A DNA stretch of 64,000 nt, taken from assembly GCA_029974835.1 (NCBI GenBank), contig JARKQN010000059.1, positions 1-64,000 on the forward strand, in the 5' to 3' direction. The translations under genes and the position numbers were made by a program. Source of the stretch: Bacteroidales bacterium. Lineage in GTDB: Bacteria; Bacteroidota; Bacteroidia; Bacteroidales; VadinHA17. The notes below the pieces were generated by a model, which saw only the letters and a program-made list of their open reading frames with translations, did no database searches and was not told the origin of the DNA. This document shows, one piece after another, positions 25,309 to 34,894 of this stretch. The stretch's first letter is position 1; each line of letters begins with the position of its first letter.

Positions 25309-26847
25309 ATGCTGGTAAAGACATTTGCAAGTGCAGTAACCGGCATTGATGCTGTTACTGTTACCATTGAGGTAAATCTCTCCCGGGGAATCAGGTTTTT
25401 CCTTGTCGGGCTTCCCGATGTGGCTGTTAAGGAGAGTCAGCAGAGGATAGAATCGGCCCTGCGCTCTCTTGGTTTTCACTGGCCCGGGAAGCAGGTTGTA
25501 ATAAATATGGCTCCGGCCGATATCCGGAAGGAGGGTTCTGCTTACGACCTTCCGCTCGCTGCAGCCATCCTGGCCGCCGATGAAAAGATTTCTCAGGGGG
25601 CGCTCGACTCCTTCATGATGATGGGCGAACTCTCCCTCGACGGCACCCTCAAACCTGTAAGGGGCGTGCTGCCAATGGCGATAAAGGCAAGGGATGAAGG
25701 CTTCAGGGGATTGATAGTGCCTTCGGGTAATTCATGCGAGGCCGCAGTGGTGAGGGGGATAGATGTTTACGGCATGAATTCGCTTGGGGATGTGCTGGCA
25801 TTTTTTAACGGCAGAAACGGTTTTGAACCGGTAAGAGTGGATATAGAAGAGCTGTTCAGCAGGGAAGCAAACAGATATGATATTGATTTCTCGGATGTAA
25901 AGGGTCAGGAGAGCGTTAAGAGAGCTCTCGAGGTTGCAGCAGCCGGAAATCATAATGTGATAATGGTCGGCCCGCCAGGATCGGGAAAGACAATGCTGGC
26001 AAAAAGGCTCCCTACAATTATACCGCCCCTTATGCTTGAGGAAGCGCTTGAAACTACAAAGATCCATTCGGTAGCCGGCAAACTGGGCGACAATGTCTCG
26101 CTTATGACCAGGCGCCCCTTCCGTTCGCCTCATCATACAATCTCCGATGTCGCCCTGGTCGGCGGGGGAACATTCCCGCAGCCCGGGGAAATATCGCTTG
26201 CCCACAACGGAGTCCTCTTCCTCGACGAACTGCCCGAATTCAGAAGAACAGTGCTCGAAGTGCTGCGCCAACCCCTCGAAGACAGGATCATAACAATCTC
26301 CAGGGCAAAATTCACCGTTGATTATCCTGCAAATTTCCAGCTGATTGCTTCAATGAATCCCTGCCCGTGCGGCTACCATAACCACCCCGAAAAAGAGTGC
26401 TCCTGCAGCTCCGGAATGGTCCAGAAATACCTCAGCCGGATCTCAGGTCCGCTTCTGGACAGGATCGACATACACATTGAAGTGGTTCCAGTAAAGTACG
26501 ATAAACTTTCAGGCAATCTGAATACCGAAAAGTCTGCAGCTATCAGGGAGAGAGTCATAAAAGCCAGAAATATCCAGGCCGAAAGATATGCCGGATACCC
26601 GGGGATTTATACAAACTCCCAGATAACCCCTTCACTGCAGAGGAGATTCTGCCATCTGAATGAGGCGGGAAGCCGCCTGCTTAAGACCGCCATGGACGTC
26701 AGGGGGCTGTCGGCCCGCGCGTATGACAGAATTTTAAAAACGGCCAGGACCATCGCCGACCTCGACGGATCACAGAATATAGAGGCAAACCATATAGCCG
26801 AGGCAATTAATTACCGTAACCTCGACAGGGAAGGATGGGCAGGGTAG
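25309..26847 (+). CDS. comM: YifB/ComM family Mg-chelatase-like AAA+ ATPase
   Basis: The 512-residue protein has an N-terminal Lon-S5-like fold (ASAVTGIDAVTVTIEVNLSRG), a central AAA+ Mg-chelatase domain with Walker A GPPGSGKT and Walker B LFLDELPEF, and a C-terminal region with FQLIASMNPCPCGYHNH. Characterised ComM is a branch-migration helicase that helps integrate DNA during natural transformation. Homologues occur very widely in bacteria not known to be competent. Length matches the family. No competence genes except a comF relative (48720) occur in the window. Confidence 0.93.
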   Translation: MLVKTFASAVTGIDAVTVTIEVNLSRGIRFFLVGLPDVAVKESQQRIESALRSLGFHWPGKQVVINMAPADIRKEGSAYDLPLAAAILAADEKISQGALDSFMMMGELSLDGTLKPVRGVLPMAIKARDEGFRGLIVPSGNSCEAAVVRGIDVYGMNSLGDVLAFFNGRNGFEPVRVDIEELFSREANRYDIDFSDVKGQESVKRALEVAAAGNHNVIMVGPPGSGKTMLAKRLPTIIPPLMLEEALETTKIHSVAGKLGDNVSLMTRRPFRSPHHTISDVALVGGGTFPQPGEISLAHNGVLFLDELPEFRRTVLEVLRQPLEDRIITISRAKFTVDYPANFQLIASMNPCPCGYHNHPEKECSCSSGMVQKYLSRISGPLLDRIDIHIEVVPVKYDKLSGNLNTEKSAAIRERVIKARNIQAERYAGYPGIYTNSQITPSLQRRFCHLNEAGSRLLKTAMDVRGLSARAYDRILKTARTIADLDGSQNIEANHIAEAINYRNLDREGWAG

Positions 26848-26850
26848 GAA

Positions 26851-26892
26851 AGTGAGAGTGAGAGCGAGAGCGAGAGTGAGAGTGAGAGTGAG
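26851..26892. repeat. Hexanucleotide tandem repeat (AGYGAG)x7
   Basis: Seven consecutive copies of AGTGAG or AGCGAG lie between the convergent comM and acyltransferase genes, starting 4 bases after the comM stop. Copies 3 and 4 are AGCGAG and the others AGTGAG. The length is outside coding DNA, so variation would not change a protein. Confidence 0.9.
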
Positions 26893-26945
26893 TGCAAGTG
26901 CGGAAGGGAGTGGAATTTCAGGGTGCAGGGAGTTTACAGCCGGAT

Positions 26946-28259
26946 TCAGACAGACTTATACTCCTCAAACTCCTTCAGGATTTCTGCTCTTCGCGCAGAG
27001 AGTTCCTTAATAAGCCCGGGCCTGGTAAGTTTCTTCAGCCGGTACCTGAAGGTGTGATACCTCTCCCTGGCAATCTCCTGGTAAAAGAGAACAGCATACC
27101 CGAGAAGCGGTACGGCAAGCGCCGCAGGTATTCCCCACCATCCGAGGAAAACAACGGAAAGTATTGCTGCAACGGGGAAATAAATAATATAAAGTATCGT
27201 CCCGACAGCCATGTAAACTGAACTGTAGAACCTGAGGTCTTTAATCAGGGTGTTGCAGATGATGCGCGGAACCAGATAGGGTATAAGGTTTGCAGCATAA
27301 CCCGCAACAAATAGCGGTAATCCGGCAACAAGTGTCAGATACCTCAGGAATCCGTAATCGAGCTTCCTTGCGATGTTTTCATCCCTGATGCCATTTTCCT
27401 GAAGCAGCTTCATATAGGCACCGGCCTTTTCCCTGAACAGGTTAAGCTTCTCCCGGTCGCGGATATCCATGTAATTTATTTTATCGCATATGCCTTTCTC
27501 CATAGCCCTGCGGCTGTCATCGTCAAATTTCCATCTGAAGAAAGGATGAATGGTGTTGTTGCGGGCCATCATCAGCATCTGTTCTGCAAAGGTGTCATTC
27601 TCAGGGTTCTCGACAATAATTACCTGTCTGTTCAGTCCGGCTGCCACTTTTTCGTTGAAGGCCAGAAGCGCCTTTGCCTTGTTGGTCTCGTACAGGCTCT
27701 TTAACTCCTTTATGCTGAAGGCATCATCAAAGTTTATCAGTACCTCTTTACGGAATTTTGAAGGATAGGTATAATTTATCCCTACAGGTACAATATGAAC
27801 GTCAAGTCCGAATTCCTCCTCGGCTCCGAAAGCCATCCTCCCCGTTCCCTTCCTGAGTTTCTGGAGACGTTTCTCCTGCACGCATATCCCTTCGGAGAAT
27901 ACAACATAGTTCCCGTTCTTCTTAAGCACGTCGTATATCCAATTGAATGTCTCCCTGTTCCTGTGAACATTTTCAAGTCCCTCCTCGAACCGGTATACGG
28001 GCGATACGTTAAGTTCCCGCAGGCAGAACCTGGCTATTGAATTACGGAACATGTCCGCCCGCATAAGAAAATTGATGGGCTGCGTCAGATAAGCCCCTAC
28101 CAGCATCCCGTCGGTAAATGAGTTCTGATGATTGCCGGCAAAAAGCAAAGGCTTGTCGAGCGGGACTTTCTTCAGATTGGAATAGAAAATTCTCCTGAAA
28201 AAGACCCTGAATGTAAAGGGGGGAAGGATAAACGTCAGAAACCTGTAAAAAATACCCAT
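26946..28259 (-). CDS. PlsC-like glycerolipid acyltransferase
   Basis: The 437-residue protein has an acyltransferase domain with GNHQNSFTDGML (block I, His-X5-Asp spacing), FSEGICVQEKRLQKLRKGTGRMAF (block III) and VPVGINYTYPSKFR (block IV). Two or three C-terminal membrane helices (about residues 315-395) anchor it in the inner membrane. It resembles bacterial 1-acyl-glycerol-3-phosphate or glycerol-3-phosphate acyltransferases; the exact acceptor cannot be told. It is convergent with comM and divergent from the SiaB-like gene. Confidence 0.82.
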   Translation of the reverse strand: MGIFYRFLTFILPPFTFRVFFRRIFYSNLKKVPLDKPLLFAGNHQNSFTDGMLVGAYLTQPINFLMRADMFRNSIARFCLRELNVSPVYRFEEGLENVHRNRETFNWIYDVLKKNGNYVVFSEGICVQEKRLQKLRKGTGRMAFGAEEEFGLDVHIVPVGINYTYPSKFRKEVLINFDDAFSIKELKSLYETNKAKALLAFNEKVAAGLNRQVIIVENPENDTFAEQMLMMARNNTIHPFFRWKFDDDSRRAMEKGICDKINYMDIRDREKLNLFREKAGAYMKLLQENGIRDENIARKLDYGFLRYLTLVAGLPLFVAGYAANLIPYLVPRIICNTLIKDLRFYSSVYMAVGTILYIIYFPVAAILSVVFLGWWGIPAALAVPLLGYAVLFYQEIARERYHTFRYRLKKLTRPGLIKELSARRAEILKEFEEYKSV

Positions 28260-28508
28260 GTCAAACCCAAAAAACGGTCAAACTTAAAGGTTTTTCAGGG
28301 AAAATTTTATCCCTGTCTGATAACTGGGTATTTATGCTTATTCCAATATTGGTATAAAAACCTATCAGGAATATGAACCTGTTCCGGTACTCAGGAACAT
28401 TTTGCTGCATTGAAGGGTGTCCGCTTTTTTATCACGTTATTATAATAATTTGTAATATTGATGATTATTAGTATTTTTATTGTCAGTAAAATTTAGTTGC
28501 TGCCCTAT

Positions 28509-29615
28509 ATGGATTTTATCCGTGCAATAAGACAAAAGATACATGAAGGGAACCTGATGTTTGTTTACCGCGGTGTTGTGACGGTTGAGAACACTTCTTC
28601 CCTGCTTATGCTGCTCGAGAAGGAGATGGAAAGTTCGGAGTTCGGTTTTCAGGGACGTAAACGACTCTTTATGTTTGTGCTTGAAAGCCTGCAGAATGTA
28701 TCCCGACACAGTACATCTGATGATTACTCCGAAATGTCGCTGGTGATGTATTCAAGAAGGCCGGACGGTTACACGGTAACAACGGGCAACGTTATAGAGA
28801 CCTCGCAGATCGGGAATCTCAAAAAGAAACTTGAAGAGATCAATAATCTTGAACCGGGCGAAATAAGGACGGTATATCGTCAGATGCTTAACGCCTCGGA
28901 ATTCAGTACCAAGGGAGGGGCTGGTCTGGGGCTGATAGAGATGGCTAAAAAAACCGGGAACAGGCTGGATTACGACTTTGTACAGCTCGACGGGGATTAC
29001 TCTTATTTTATTCTGAGCAAAACAGTCGACTCAAAAGGTACGGGTTTCAGAACCGGATCTGCCGGCAGATTTGAAGGCAGGTCAGTTTCCGAGCTTGAGC
29101 AGCTTATGGCTTCCTATAACATCTACATGATATGGTCGGGTCATTTCTCACCCGACGTCAGCAAGGAAGTGCTCTCATTTGCGGAAACCAGGCTGTCGGA
29201 AGGTGATACCGATACCGCTCTCAGAAGGAAAGTGTTCGGTGTCCTGGTGGAGGCTCTCGACAACGTTGCGAGGCACAATCCCGGCCAAACGGTTGAGGAG
29301 CAGTATGGCATGCCCCTGGTGCTTATCAGGTTTAAAGAGAAGGAATACACGATTACAACAGGCAATCTTATCGAAAATGATAAGATCTCCCCGTTCAGGC
29401 AAAAGCTTGATACAATAAACAATGCCGACAGGGAAGGACTTAAGAATCTCCTGAAACAATCGCTGATGAATCAGCAGATGAATGTACAGAGCACAGGAAA
29501 TCTCGGGCTGATAGAAATGGCAAGGAAGTCGGACGGTAAACTGAATTACAATTTTGAGAAAATAAACGACAGGTATTCCTATTTTATCCTTGAAGTCAAA
29601 GTGTCGGGCCGGTAG
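28509..29615 (+). CDS. Tandem-duplicated SiaB-family (HATPase-like) signalling protein
   Basis: The 368-residue protein consists of two homologous halves of about 180 residues each. In the first, MFVLESLQNVSRHS resembles the N-box of GHKL ATPases, and GGAGLGLIEMAKKTGNRLDY the G-box. In the second the matching segments are VFGVLVEALDNVARHN and TGNLGLIEMARKSDGKLNY. Both halves end with YSYFIL. SiaB-type kinases usually have one such domain and phosphorylate a SiaC-type partner. No siaC or siaD homologue is adjacent. I prefer the ATG at 28509 (MDFIRAIRQK) over the in-frame TTG at 28497. Confidence 0.78.
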   Translation: MDFIRAIRQKIHEGNLMFVYRGVVTVENTSSLLMLLEKEMESSEFGFQGRKRLFMFVLESLQNVSRHSTSDDYSEMSLVMYSRRPDGYTVTTGNVIETSQIGNLKKKLEEINNLEPGEIRTVYRQMLNASEFSTKGGAGLGLIEMAKKTGNRLDYDFVQLDGDYSYFILSKTVDSKGTGFRTGSAGRFEGRSVSELEQLMASYNIYMIWSGHFSPDVSKEVLSFAETRLSEGDTDTALRRKVFGVLVEALDNVARHNPGQTVEEQYGMPLVLIRFKEKEYTITTGNLIENDKISPFRQKLDTINNADREGLKNLLKQSLMNQQMNVQSTGNLGLIEMARKSDGKLNYNFEKINDRYSYFILEVKVSGR

Positions 29616-29617
29616 TA

Positions 29618-30361
29618 TTACCTGTATTCTTCAAGTCTCAGGTCAATGCCATCCCATACTGCATAGCCGGGGCTCTCAATCCAGTCGCCAAGTATAACAA
29701 TAACCTGACCGCCCGGAAGGCAGTATCTGAGGGGCAGGTGGCGGTGACCGTAAACAAAATAATCTATATCTTCCTTTTCGAGCAGGGATTTTGAATGCCT
29801 GAAAAGGTCCTCTTTTTCTTCACCCATAAAAGGCAGTGAGATTCCTTTGCCGAGGCGGCTGTTCATCGACCACCTGTGCCCGACGGCTACGCCAAATGCA
29901 GGATGAAGCATTGAATAGAACCTCTGAATGGTTCTGTTTCTGAAAAGCCACAGCAAGACCCTGTATCCGGCATCCTCTGATCCAAGCCCCTCACCGTGTG
30001 CAAGATAGAACTTCTTCCCGTTCAGATTTCTGACAACAGGCTCCCTGAAGATTTCAACTCCGCACTCGTCTTCCAGGTATTGCCCGATCCACATGTCATG
30101 GTTACCGGGGAACATATATACACTGAGTCCGGCATCGGTGAGGGCAGAGATTGTACCAAGGAACCGTGTAAATCCTTTTGGAACCACTTTTTTGTACTCC
30201 CACCAGAAATCGAAGACATCGCCGAGCAGGTATATTTCACCGGCATCAGGGGCAACACCGTTGAGCCATGCAACAACTTTTTTTTCCCGGGCAGCCGGGT
30301 CGGTACCGGCTTTCAATCCAAGGTGAAAATCGGATGCGAAGTATGTTTTCTTACCGGTCAC
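29618..30361 (-). CDS. lpxH: UDP-2,3-diacylglucosamine diphosphatase
   Basis: The 247-residue calcineurin-fold metallophosphatase removes UMP from UDP-2,3-diacylglucosamine to give lipid X in lipid A synthesis. Metal-binding motifs are in order: ASDFHLG, LLGDVFDFW, FPGNHDMW, AHGEG and YGHRH. The family in Bacteroidota is the LpxH-like type. It lies 11 bases downstream of a TlpA-like lipoprotein gene and is probably expressed with it. Generic phosphoesterase is the fallback name. Confidence 0.88.
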   Translation of the reverse strand: MTGKKTYFASDFHLGLKAGTDPAAREKKVVAWLNGVAPDAGEIYLLGDVFDFWWEYKKVVPKGFTRFLGTISALTDAGLSVYMFPGNHDMWIGQYLEDECGVEIFREPVVRNLNGKKFYLAHGEGLGSEDAGYRVLLWLFRNRTIQRFYSMLHPAFGVAVGHRWSMNSRLGKGISLPFMGEEKEDLFRHSKSLLEKEDIDYFVYGHRHLPLRYCLPGGQVIVILGDWIESPGYAVWDGIDLRLEEYR

Positions 30362-30372
30362 TTCGGCGCTTT

Positions 30373-31548
30373 TTAAAATCCGAATATCTGCTGAAGCTTT
30401 AACTGCAGCGGCTTACCGTGAAGGTTTACGGCGATAATCTCTCCTTCCCTGCTGTAAAGATAATTGGCGGGAAGAACGGTTACATTGTAAAGCCTTGCAA
30501 ATTCGGGTTTGGCGGGATCGTCTTCCCTCACATTTATCCATGGCAGTTCATCAAACCGGACTGCTTTTTTCCATGTCTCCTCGTTTAAATCGAGATTGAC
30601 CTGGTAAATCTCGAAACCTTTATCGCGGTACTTTGAATAGTAATTCTTCAGTTCGAGGTTTTCCCTGATGCAGTCGGCTGAAGCTGCCGACCAGAAACTA
30701 AGCAGTACAAATTTTCCTCTGAGGGAAGAGAGCGCAATTCTTTTGCCTTCAGTGGTTTTAAGATTAGGGTCCAGCACTTTTTCGGGAACATTTTCAAGGA
30801 GTTTCCCGAACTGGTCGATTCTCATCTTTTTTCTTTCGTTTTCGAAATAAATCTTCAGGGCTCTTGCCTGCTTCGACTTGGGATAGCGATGATTTAGAGT
30901 GTCTGATACAAGTTTGAAAAACTGCAGGTCGCGCGAATCGTACAAAACATAAGTCTGATCGTCCACCTTCTGGTAAAGCGCCTTAATTGAGGCAAATGAG
31001 CCGAGGTTTTTCAGAATGAAGGCTATATTGAACATCCTCTGGTCCTTCAGTAATTTCACGAAGGCATCATTAAGTTCTTTTTCCTTCTCGGGAAATCCGG
31101 GAAGTGAATAGGCTTTGTCATATTCAAGCCTCAGGGAGTCAATTTTCCTTTTTGTTACGGCAAGAGCCGAATCGAGAAGAATCATCTTACGGGTTTCGGG
31201 CGATCCGGAAACTGAATATTCGCGGTCAAAGTAGCCGGTCAGGTATTTGATTTCAATTTTATCGCCCGGGGCGGCAATGAATGTTGTGTAACCTTTGGTA
31301 CTGTTTCCGACCTGATAAAATTCGGGAAGGTCAGCATTAAAGGTGAATCTGAATCTGCCGTCCTTCTTCACCCTGGCCGAGTCTATGGGAACGGCAATAT
31401 CGATATCTATTCTGGATAAGGTAATGTTTTCCCCTCTGTTTTCCGGGCTTACTCCCTTTAGCCTTATACTTTTTCTGCCGGAACATGACACAAGCAGCAG
31501 GGCGATAAACAGAACCGGCAGGATTTGAAATATGCACTTGTTTTTCAT
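30373..31548 (-). CDS. TlpA-like thioredoxin-fold lipoprotein lacking one catalytic Cys
   Basis: The 391-residue protein has a lipoprotein signal with lipobox LLVSC (Cys22). A DUF4369-like beta domain (about 25-125), a helical linker and a C-terminal AhpC/TSA-type thioredoxin fold follow. Where active members have WCxxC, this sequence has FWSAASADC: the first Cys is Ser while the second is kept. It cannot form the usual active-site disulfide, so it is unlikely to act as an ordinary thiol reductase. It is a neighbour and clear paralogue of the 31574-32743 gene. Confidence 0.8.
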   Translation of the reverse strand: MKNKCIFQILPVLFIALLLVSCSGRKSIRLKGVSPENRGENITLSRIDIDIAVPIDSARVKKDGRFRFTFNADLPEFYQVGNSTKGYTTFIAAPGDKIEIKYLTGYFDREYSVSGSPETRKMILLDSALAVTKRKIDSLRLEYDKAYSLPGFPEKEKELNDAFVKLLKDQRMFNIAFILKNLGSFASIKALYQKVDDQTYVLYDSRDLQFFKLVSDTLNHRYPKSKQARALKIYFENERKKMRIDQFGKLLENVPEKVLDPNLKTTEGKRIALSSLRGKFVLLSFWSAASADCIRENLELKNYYSKYRDKGFEIYQVNLDLNEETWKKAVRFDELPWINVREDDPAKPEFARLYNVTVLPANYLYSREGEIIAVNLHGKPLQLKLQQIFGF

Positions 31549-31573
31549 CGGTACCCTGGTTTACTGATTCGGG

Positions 31574-32743
31574 TTATTGTTTAAAAATCTCGGCAAGCCT
31601 GATCTGCAGTTCCTGACCCCTGAGGTCTGAAGCAATAATTTTGCCTTCGCGGTCGAGGAGAAAATTATGGGGTATGCTTTCAATGCGGTACTGCGGCACA
31701 ACTGATGAGTTCCAGTATTTCAGGTCGCTTACGTGTATCCATGCGCCGAGGTTGTCTTCCTCGATTCCTTTCAGCCATGCCTCGCGTGTTCGGTCGAGTG
31801 ATACCTGGAAGATTTCAAATCCCTTGTCCCTGTAGGCATTGTAAGCCTTTACAAGGTTGGGATTCTCCTGCCGGCATGGCGGACACCATGCTGCCCAGAA
31901 ATCGAGCAGTACTATCTTCCCCCTTGTAGAAGAAAGAGAGATTATTTTGCCATCCGGAGAAGGAAGTGAAATCTCGGGAGCCTCGCTGCCAGTGCTCAGA
32001 AATGCACTGCTGCCTTTTGCAGCTTCGATGCTTTCAACGAGCGCCCCGACCTGTTCATGAAGAGCCTTTACCGGGCCTGATTCAGGATACTTCCTGAAAA
32101 GAACAGAGTCAACCTTTACAAAATATTTTATGTCCTTTTCCGGATCCAGTACATATGCCCTGGGGGCTACCTGCTGATAGAGAGCAAGCAGCGTAACCAG
32201 CGAACCGCTGTTTTTATCAATGTAATCCTTGGTGTATGAATTGATTTCGGAGAGGTATGACTTGTTCATACTGTCGAGAGTCTGCATCACTTTTTGGAGA
32301 TCAGGGCTGTCGGTATTCTGATTATAGATGTCGAAGAGACCTCTTATCTTCTCGATGGTGGCCTTTAGTTTTTTATTGTACTCAATCATCTTTGCAGTTC
32401 CTTCCGAACCTCTTACCGATTCGGGCTCGTTGAGGGAATTGTATTTTGCCAGGAATTCAATCTTTTCGCCGGGCTCGGCCAGAAGAGTGAAGAAGTTCCC
32501 GTTCTTAAGCCTGAGAAGATAGAATACAGGTATGGTTATCTCTCTTGAAAATGAAAAGGTTCCCTTTTCGTCGAACTTTACCGAATCGACATCCTTAACC
32601 TCATTCTCCATTAACTCGGCAAGAAAAATATATTCACCCCTTGTCGCATTTTCAATTCTGCCCGAGATGACTACTGACTTTTTCCCGCAGGAAAGGAGCA
32701 AAAGTGTTAAAAGGAAGGCCGTAATGATGATCTGTTTTTTCAT
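31574..32743 (-). CDS. TlpA-like thioredoxin-fold lipoprotein with intact CPPC site
   Basis: The 389-residue protein begins with a lipoprotein signal (LLLLSC) and a DUF4369-like domain. The C-terminal thioredoxin domain has VLLDFWAAWCPPCRQENP, so the catalytic pair is complete. The later IESIPHNFLLDREGKI carries the cis-Pro. It is probably a periplasmic thiol-disulfide reductase attached to a membrane. It shares length and domain order with the following gene, 25 bases downstream, so the two are likely tandem duplicates on one transcript. A TATCTTTG box lies upstream (32788-32781). Confidence 0.87.
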   Translation of the reverse strand: MKKQIIITAFLLTLLLLSCGKKSVVISGRIENATRGEYIFLAELMENEVKDVDSVKFDEKGTFSFSREITIPVFYLLRLKNGNFFTLLAEPGEKIEFLAKYNSLNEPESVRGSEGTAKMIEYNKKLKATIEKIRGLFDIYNQNTDSPDLQKVMQTLDSMNKSYLSEINSYTKDYIDKNSGSLVTLLALYQQVAPRAYVLDPEKDIKYFVKVDSVLFRKYPESGPVKALHEQVGALVESIEAAKGSSAFLSTGSEAPEISLPSPDGKIISLSSTRGKIVLLDFWAAWCPPCRQENPNLVKAYNAYRDKGFEIFQVSLDRTREAWLKGIEEDNLGAWIHVSDLKYWNSSVVPQYRIESIPHNFLLDREGKIIASDLRGQELQIRLAEIFKQ

Positions 32744-32780
32744 TAACCAAAATGTATTAATTTTGAAATTTTATTGTCTG

Positions 32781-32788
32781 CAAAGATA
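32781..32788 (-). promoter_or_regulatory. Promoter -7 box of the tlpA-tlpA-lpxH transcript
   Basis: TATCTTTG on the minus strand, 37 bases before the start of the first TlpA-like gene, matches TAnnTTTG. A -33 element is not obvious. Confidence 0.5.
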
Positions 32789-32930
32789 TTCTTTTTAAAT
32801 TATCTGATTATGAGTGGTGATAAAAGATATATCACGGTCTGAAGTCATTTGTCAGAAATTAATTAAATTACTACTTTTTGGCAGATAAAATAAAATGATT
32901 TAACTTAAAAGGGTTAATTAATAACGATGT

Positions 32931-34883
32931 ATGGGGTATATAAAATTTGATAAAACAAAGCTGGTAAACCTGGAGTACTCATTAAGCAGGGAAATCATCA
33001 GGACAAACAGGGCGGGCAGTTATACATCAACAACAATTGTGAATTGCAATACCCGAAAATATCACGGCCTGCTGGTATGTCCGGTTGACGAACTGGGCGG
33101 GGAGAGACATGTACTGCTATCCTCCCTGGATGTAACAGTTGTAAACAATGAATCGTCATTTAACATCGGCCTGCGAAAGTATAAGGGGGATTTTTACAAT
33201 CCAAGGGGGCACAAGTACCTGGAAGACTTTGACATCGAAATTATTCCTGTTACAACCTACAGGGTTGGAAGCGTTATTCTGAAGGAGGAGAGGCTTCTGG
33301 TGCATTATGAGGAACAGTACCTTGTGCGGTATACTATTCTTGAGGCGGGTGAGCCGGTCAAACTGCAGATCAGGCCTTTCCTTGCATTCAGGAATATCCA
33401 CCACCTTACCCATGCCAATATGTGCGCGAACACAAAGGTTGAATATGTACAGAACGGCATAAAGGCAAGGTTATATGAAGGCTTTCCCTGGCTTCACATG
33501 CAGCTTTCGAATGATACTGAGTTTATACCGGTGCCCGACTGGTATTATGGTGTCGAGTATATGGAAGAACAGAAACGGGGATATGATTATTCTGAAGATC
33601 TTTTTACCCCCGGCTTTTTTGAGGTAGTTGCGGGTGAAGGCGACAGCGTTGTCTTTTCCGCATCCACAAAGGAGGAAAAGCCTTCCGGCTTTAAAACAAA
33701 ATTTACAAAAACGGTCAGGGCCAAAATTCCGAGGAATAGTTTCAAACAGTGTCTGCAGAATGCAGCCCAGCAGTTTATTGAGAGAAGAAAGGGAGCAACG
33801 CTTATCGTTGCGGGTTATCCCTGGTTCGGGGCCTGGGGAAGAGATACCTTTATCTCGCTTCCGGGACTGGCAACGGCCAAACATAAACTCCAACTCTATA
33901 CTGATGTGCTTGATACACAGGTACTAAGACTGAGGAAGGGACTTTTTCCCAACATGGGAAGCGATGAGAACCCTGCCTACAACAGCATAGATGCGCCTCT
34001 CTGGTTCTTCTGGGCACTTCAGCATTACATAAAGTGCGGCGGAAAAGATGCATGGGAAAGATACGGGGAAGCTGCCAGATCGATTATTGAATTCTTTTCG
34101 ACAGGAACGGAGCATACAATAAGGATGCGCGAAAACGGCCTCATTTACTGGGATGAACCCGGGAAAGCTCTTACATGGATGGATGCCGTCGTAAACGGTG
34201 TGCCGGTCACTCCGCGGCAGGGATATGATGTCGAGATTAACGCTCTGTGGTACAACGCGGTATCATTTGCCCTCGAAATGGCACAACAGGCGGGCGATAA
34301 ACTGTTTACCGACCGCTTCGGATACCTTCCGGCCCTGATTAAAAAATCATTTATTGAAATATTCTGGGATGAGCGGCTGGGTTACCTGGCAGATTATGTT
34401 AATGATACCGAAGGGGCAAACACTTTTGTCAGGCCCAATATGGTTATAGCAGCCTCGCTTCCTTACAGTATGCTGTCGGTGGAACAGATGAAAAAAGTGC
34501 TCGATGTTGCTGAAAAGAATCTGCTGACCCCCAGGGGACTCAGGACCTTATCTCCCCGGAATCCGAATTACAAGGGTATTTACGCAGGCGGTCAGGAACA
34601 GCGCGACAGCGCTTACCACCAGGGAACAGTGTGGCCATGGCTGCTCGGACCTTTCTGTGAAGCGTGGCTGAGGGTCTACGGAAGCCAGGGCGTTGCTAAA
34701 GTTGAGAGTATTATTTATAGCTTTGAGGAGGTTATGAATGAGCACGGGATAAGCACCATCTCCGAAATCTATGACGGCGATCCTCCGCATGCCCCGAGAG
34801 GCGCTGTTTCACAGGCATGGAGTGTGGCTGAGATACTTAGAATTATTGAGTTACTTGAAAAACAATATTCAGTGAAAAGATAA
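32931..34883 (+). CDS. Glycogen debranching enzyme (amylo-alpha-1,6-glucosidase)
   Basis: The 650-residue cytoplasmic enzyme has an N-terminal glycogen-debranching domain (LSREIIRTNRAGSYTSTTIV, NTRKYHGLLVCPV) and a C-terminal GH133/GDE_C (alpha/alpha)6 barrel. WFGAWGRDTFISLPGL carries a conserved Asp, and YHQGTVWPWLLGPF and EIYDGDPPHAPRGA lie near the end. It hydrolyses alpha-1,6 branch points of glycogen limit dextrins. It is the first gene of the glycogen cluster; the GT4 gene follows after 11 bases. Confidence 0.92.
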   Translation: MGYIKFDKTKLVNLEYSLSREIIRTNRAGSYTSTTIVNCNTRKYHGLLVCPVDELGGERHVLLSSLDVTVVNNESSFNIGLRKYKGDFYNPRGHKYLEDFDIEIIPVTTYRVGSVILKEERLLVHYEEQYLVRYTILEAGEPVKLQIRPFLAFRNIHHLTHANMCANTKVEYVQNGIKARLYEGFPWLHMQLSNDTEFIPVPDWYYGVEYMEEQKRGYDYSEDLFTPGFFEVVAGEGDSVVFSASTKEEKPSGFKTKFTKTVRAKIPRNSFKQCLQNAAQQFIERRKGATLIVAGYPWFGAWGRDTFISLPGLATAKHKLQLYTDVLDTQVLRLRKGLFPNMGSDENPAYNSIDAPLWFFWALQHYIKCGGKDAWERYGEAARSIIEFFSTGTEHTIRMRENGLIYWDEPGKALTWMDAVVNGVPVTPRQGYDVEINALWYNAVSFALEMAQQAGDKLFTDRFGYLPALIKKSFIEIFWDERLGYLADYVNDTEGANTFVRPNMVIAASLPYSMLSVEQMKKVLDVAEKNLLTPRGLRTLSPRNPNYKGIYAGGQEQRDSAYHQGTVWPWLLGPFCEAWLRVYGSQGVAKVESIIYSFEEVMNEHGISTISEIYDGDPPHAPRGAVSQAWSVAEILRIIELLEKQYSVKR

Positions 34884-34894
34884 ACCGGAACGGG

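Noticed and set aside
25309-26847. A natural competence system, from comM and comF relatives
   Set aside because: Both families are widespread in non-competent bacteria, and no uptake machinery lies in the window.
28509-29615. Ordinary anti-sigma factor or sensor histidine kinase
   Set aside because: The duplicated domains resemble SiaB-like proteins, with no phospho-acceptor His region, receiver or membrane part.
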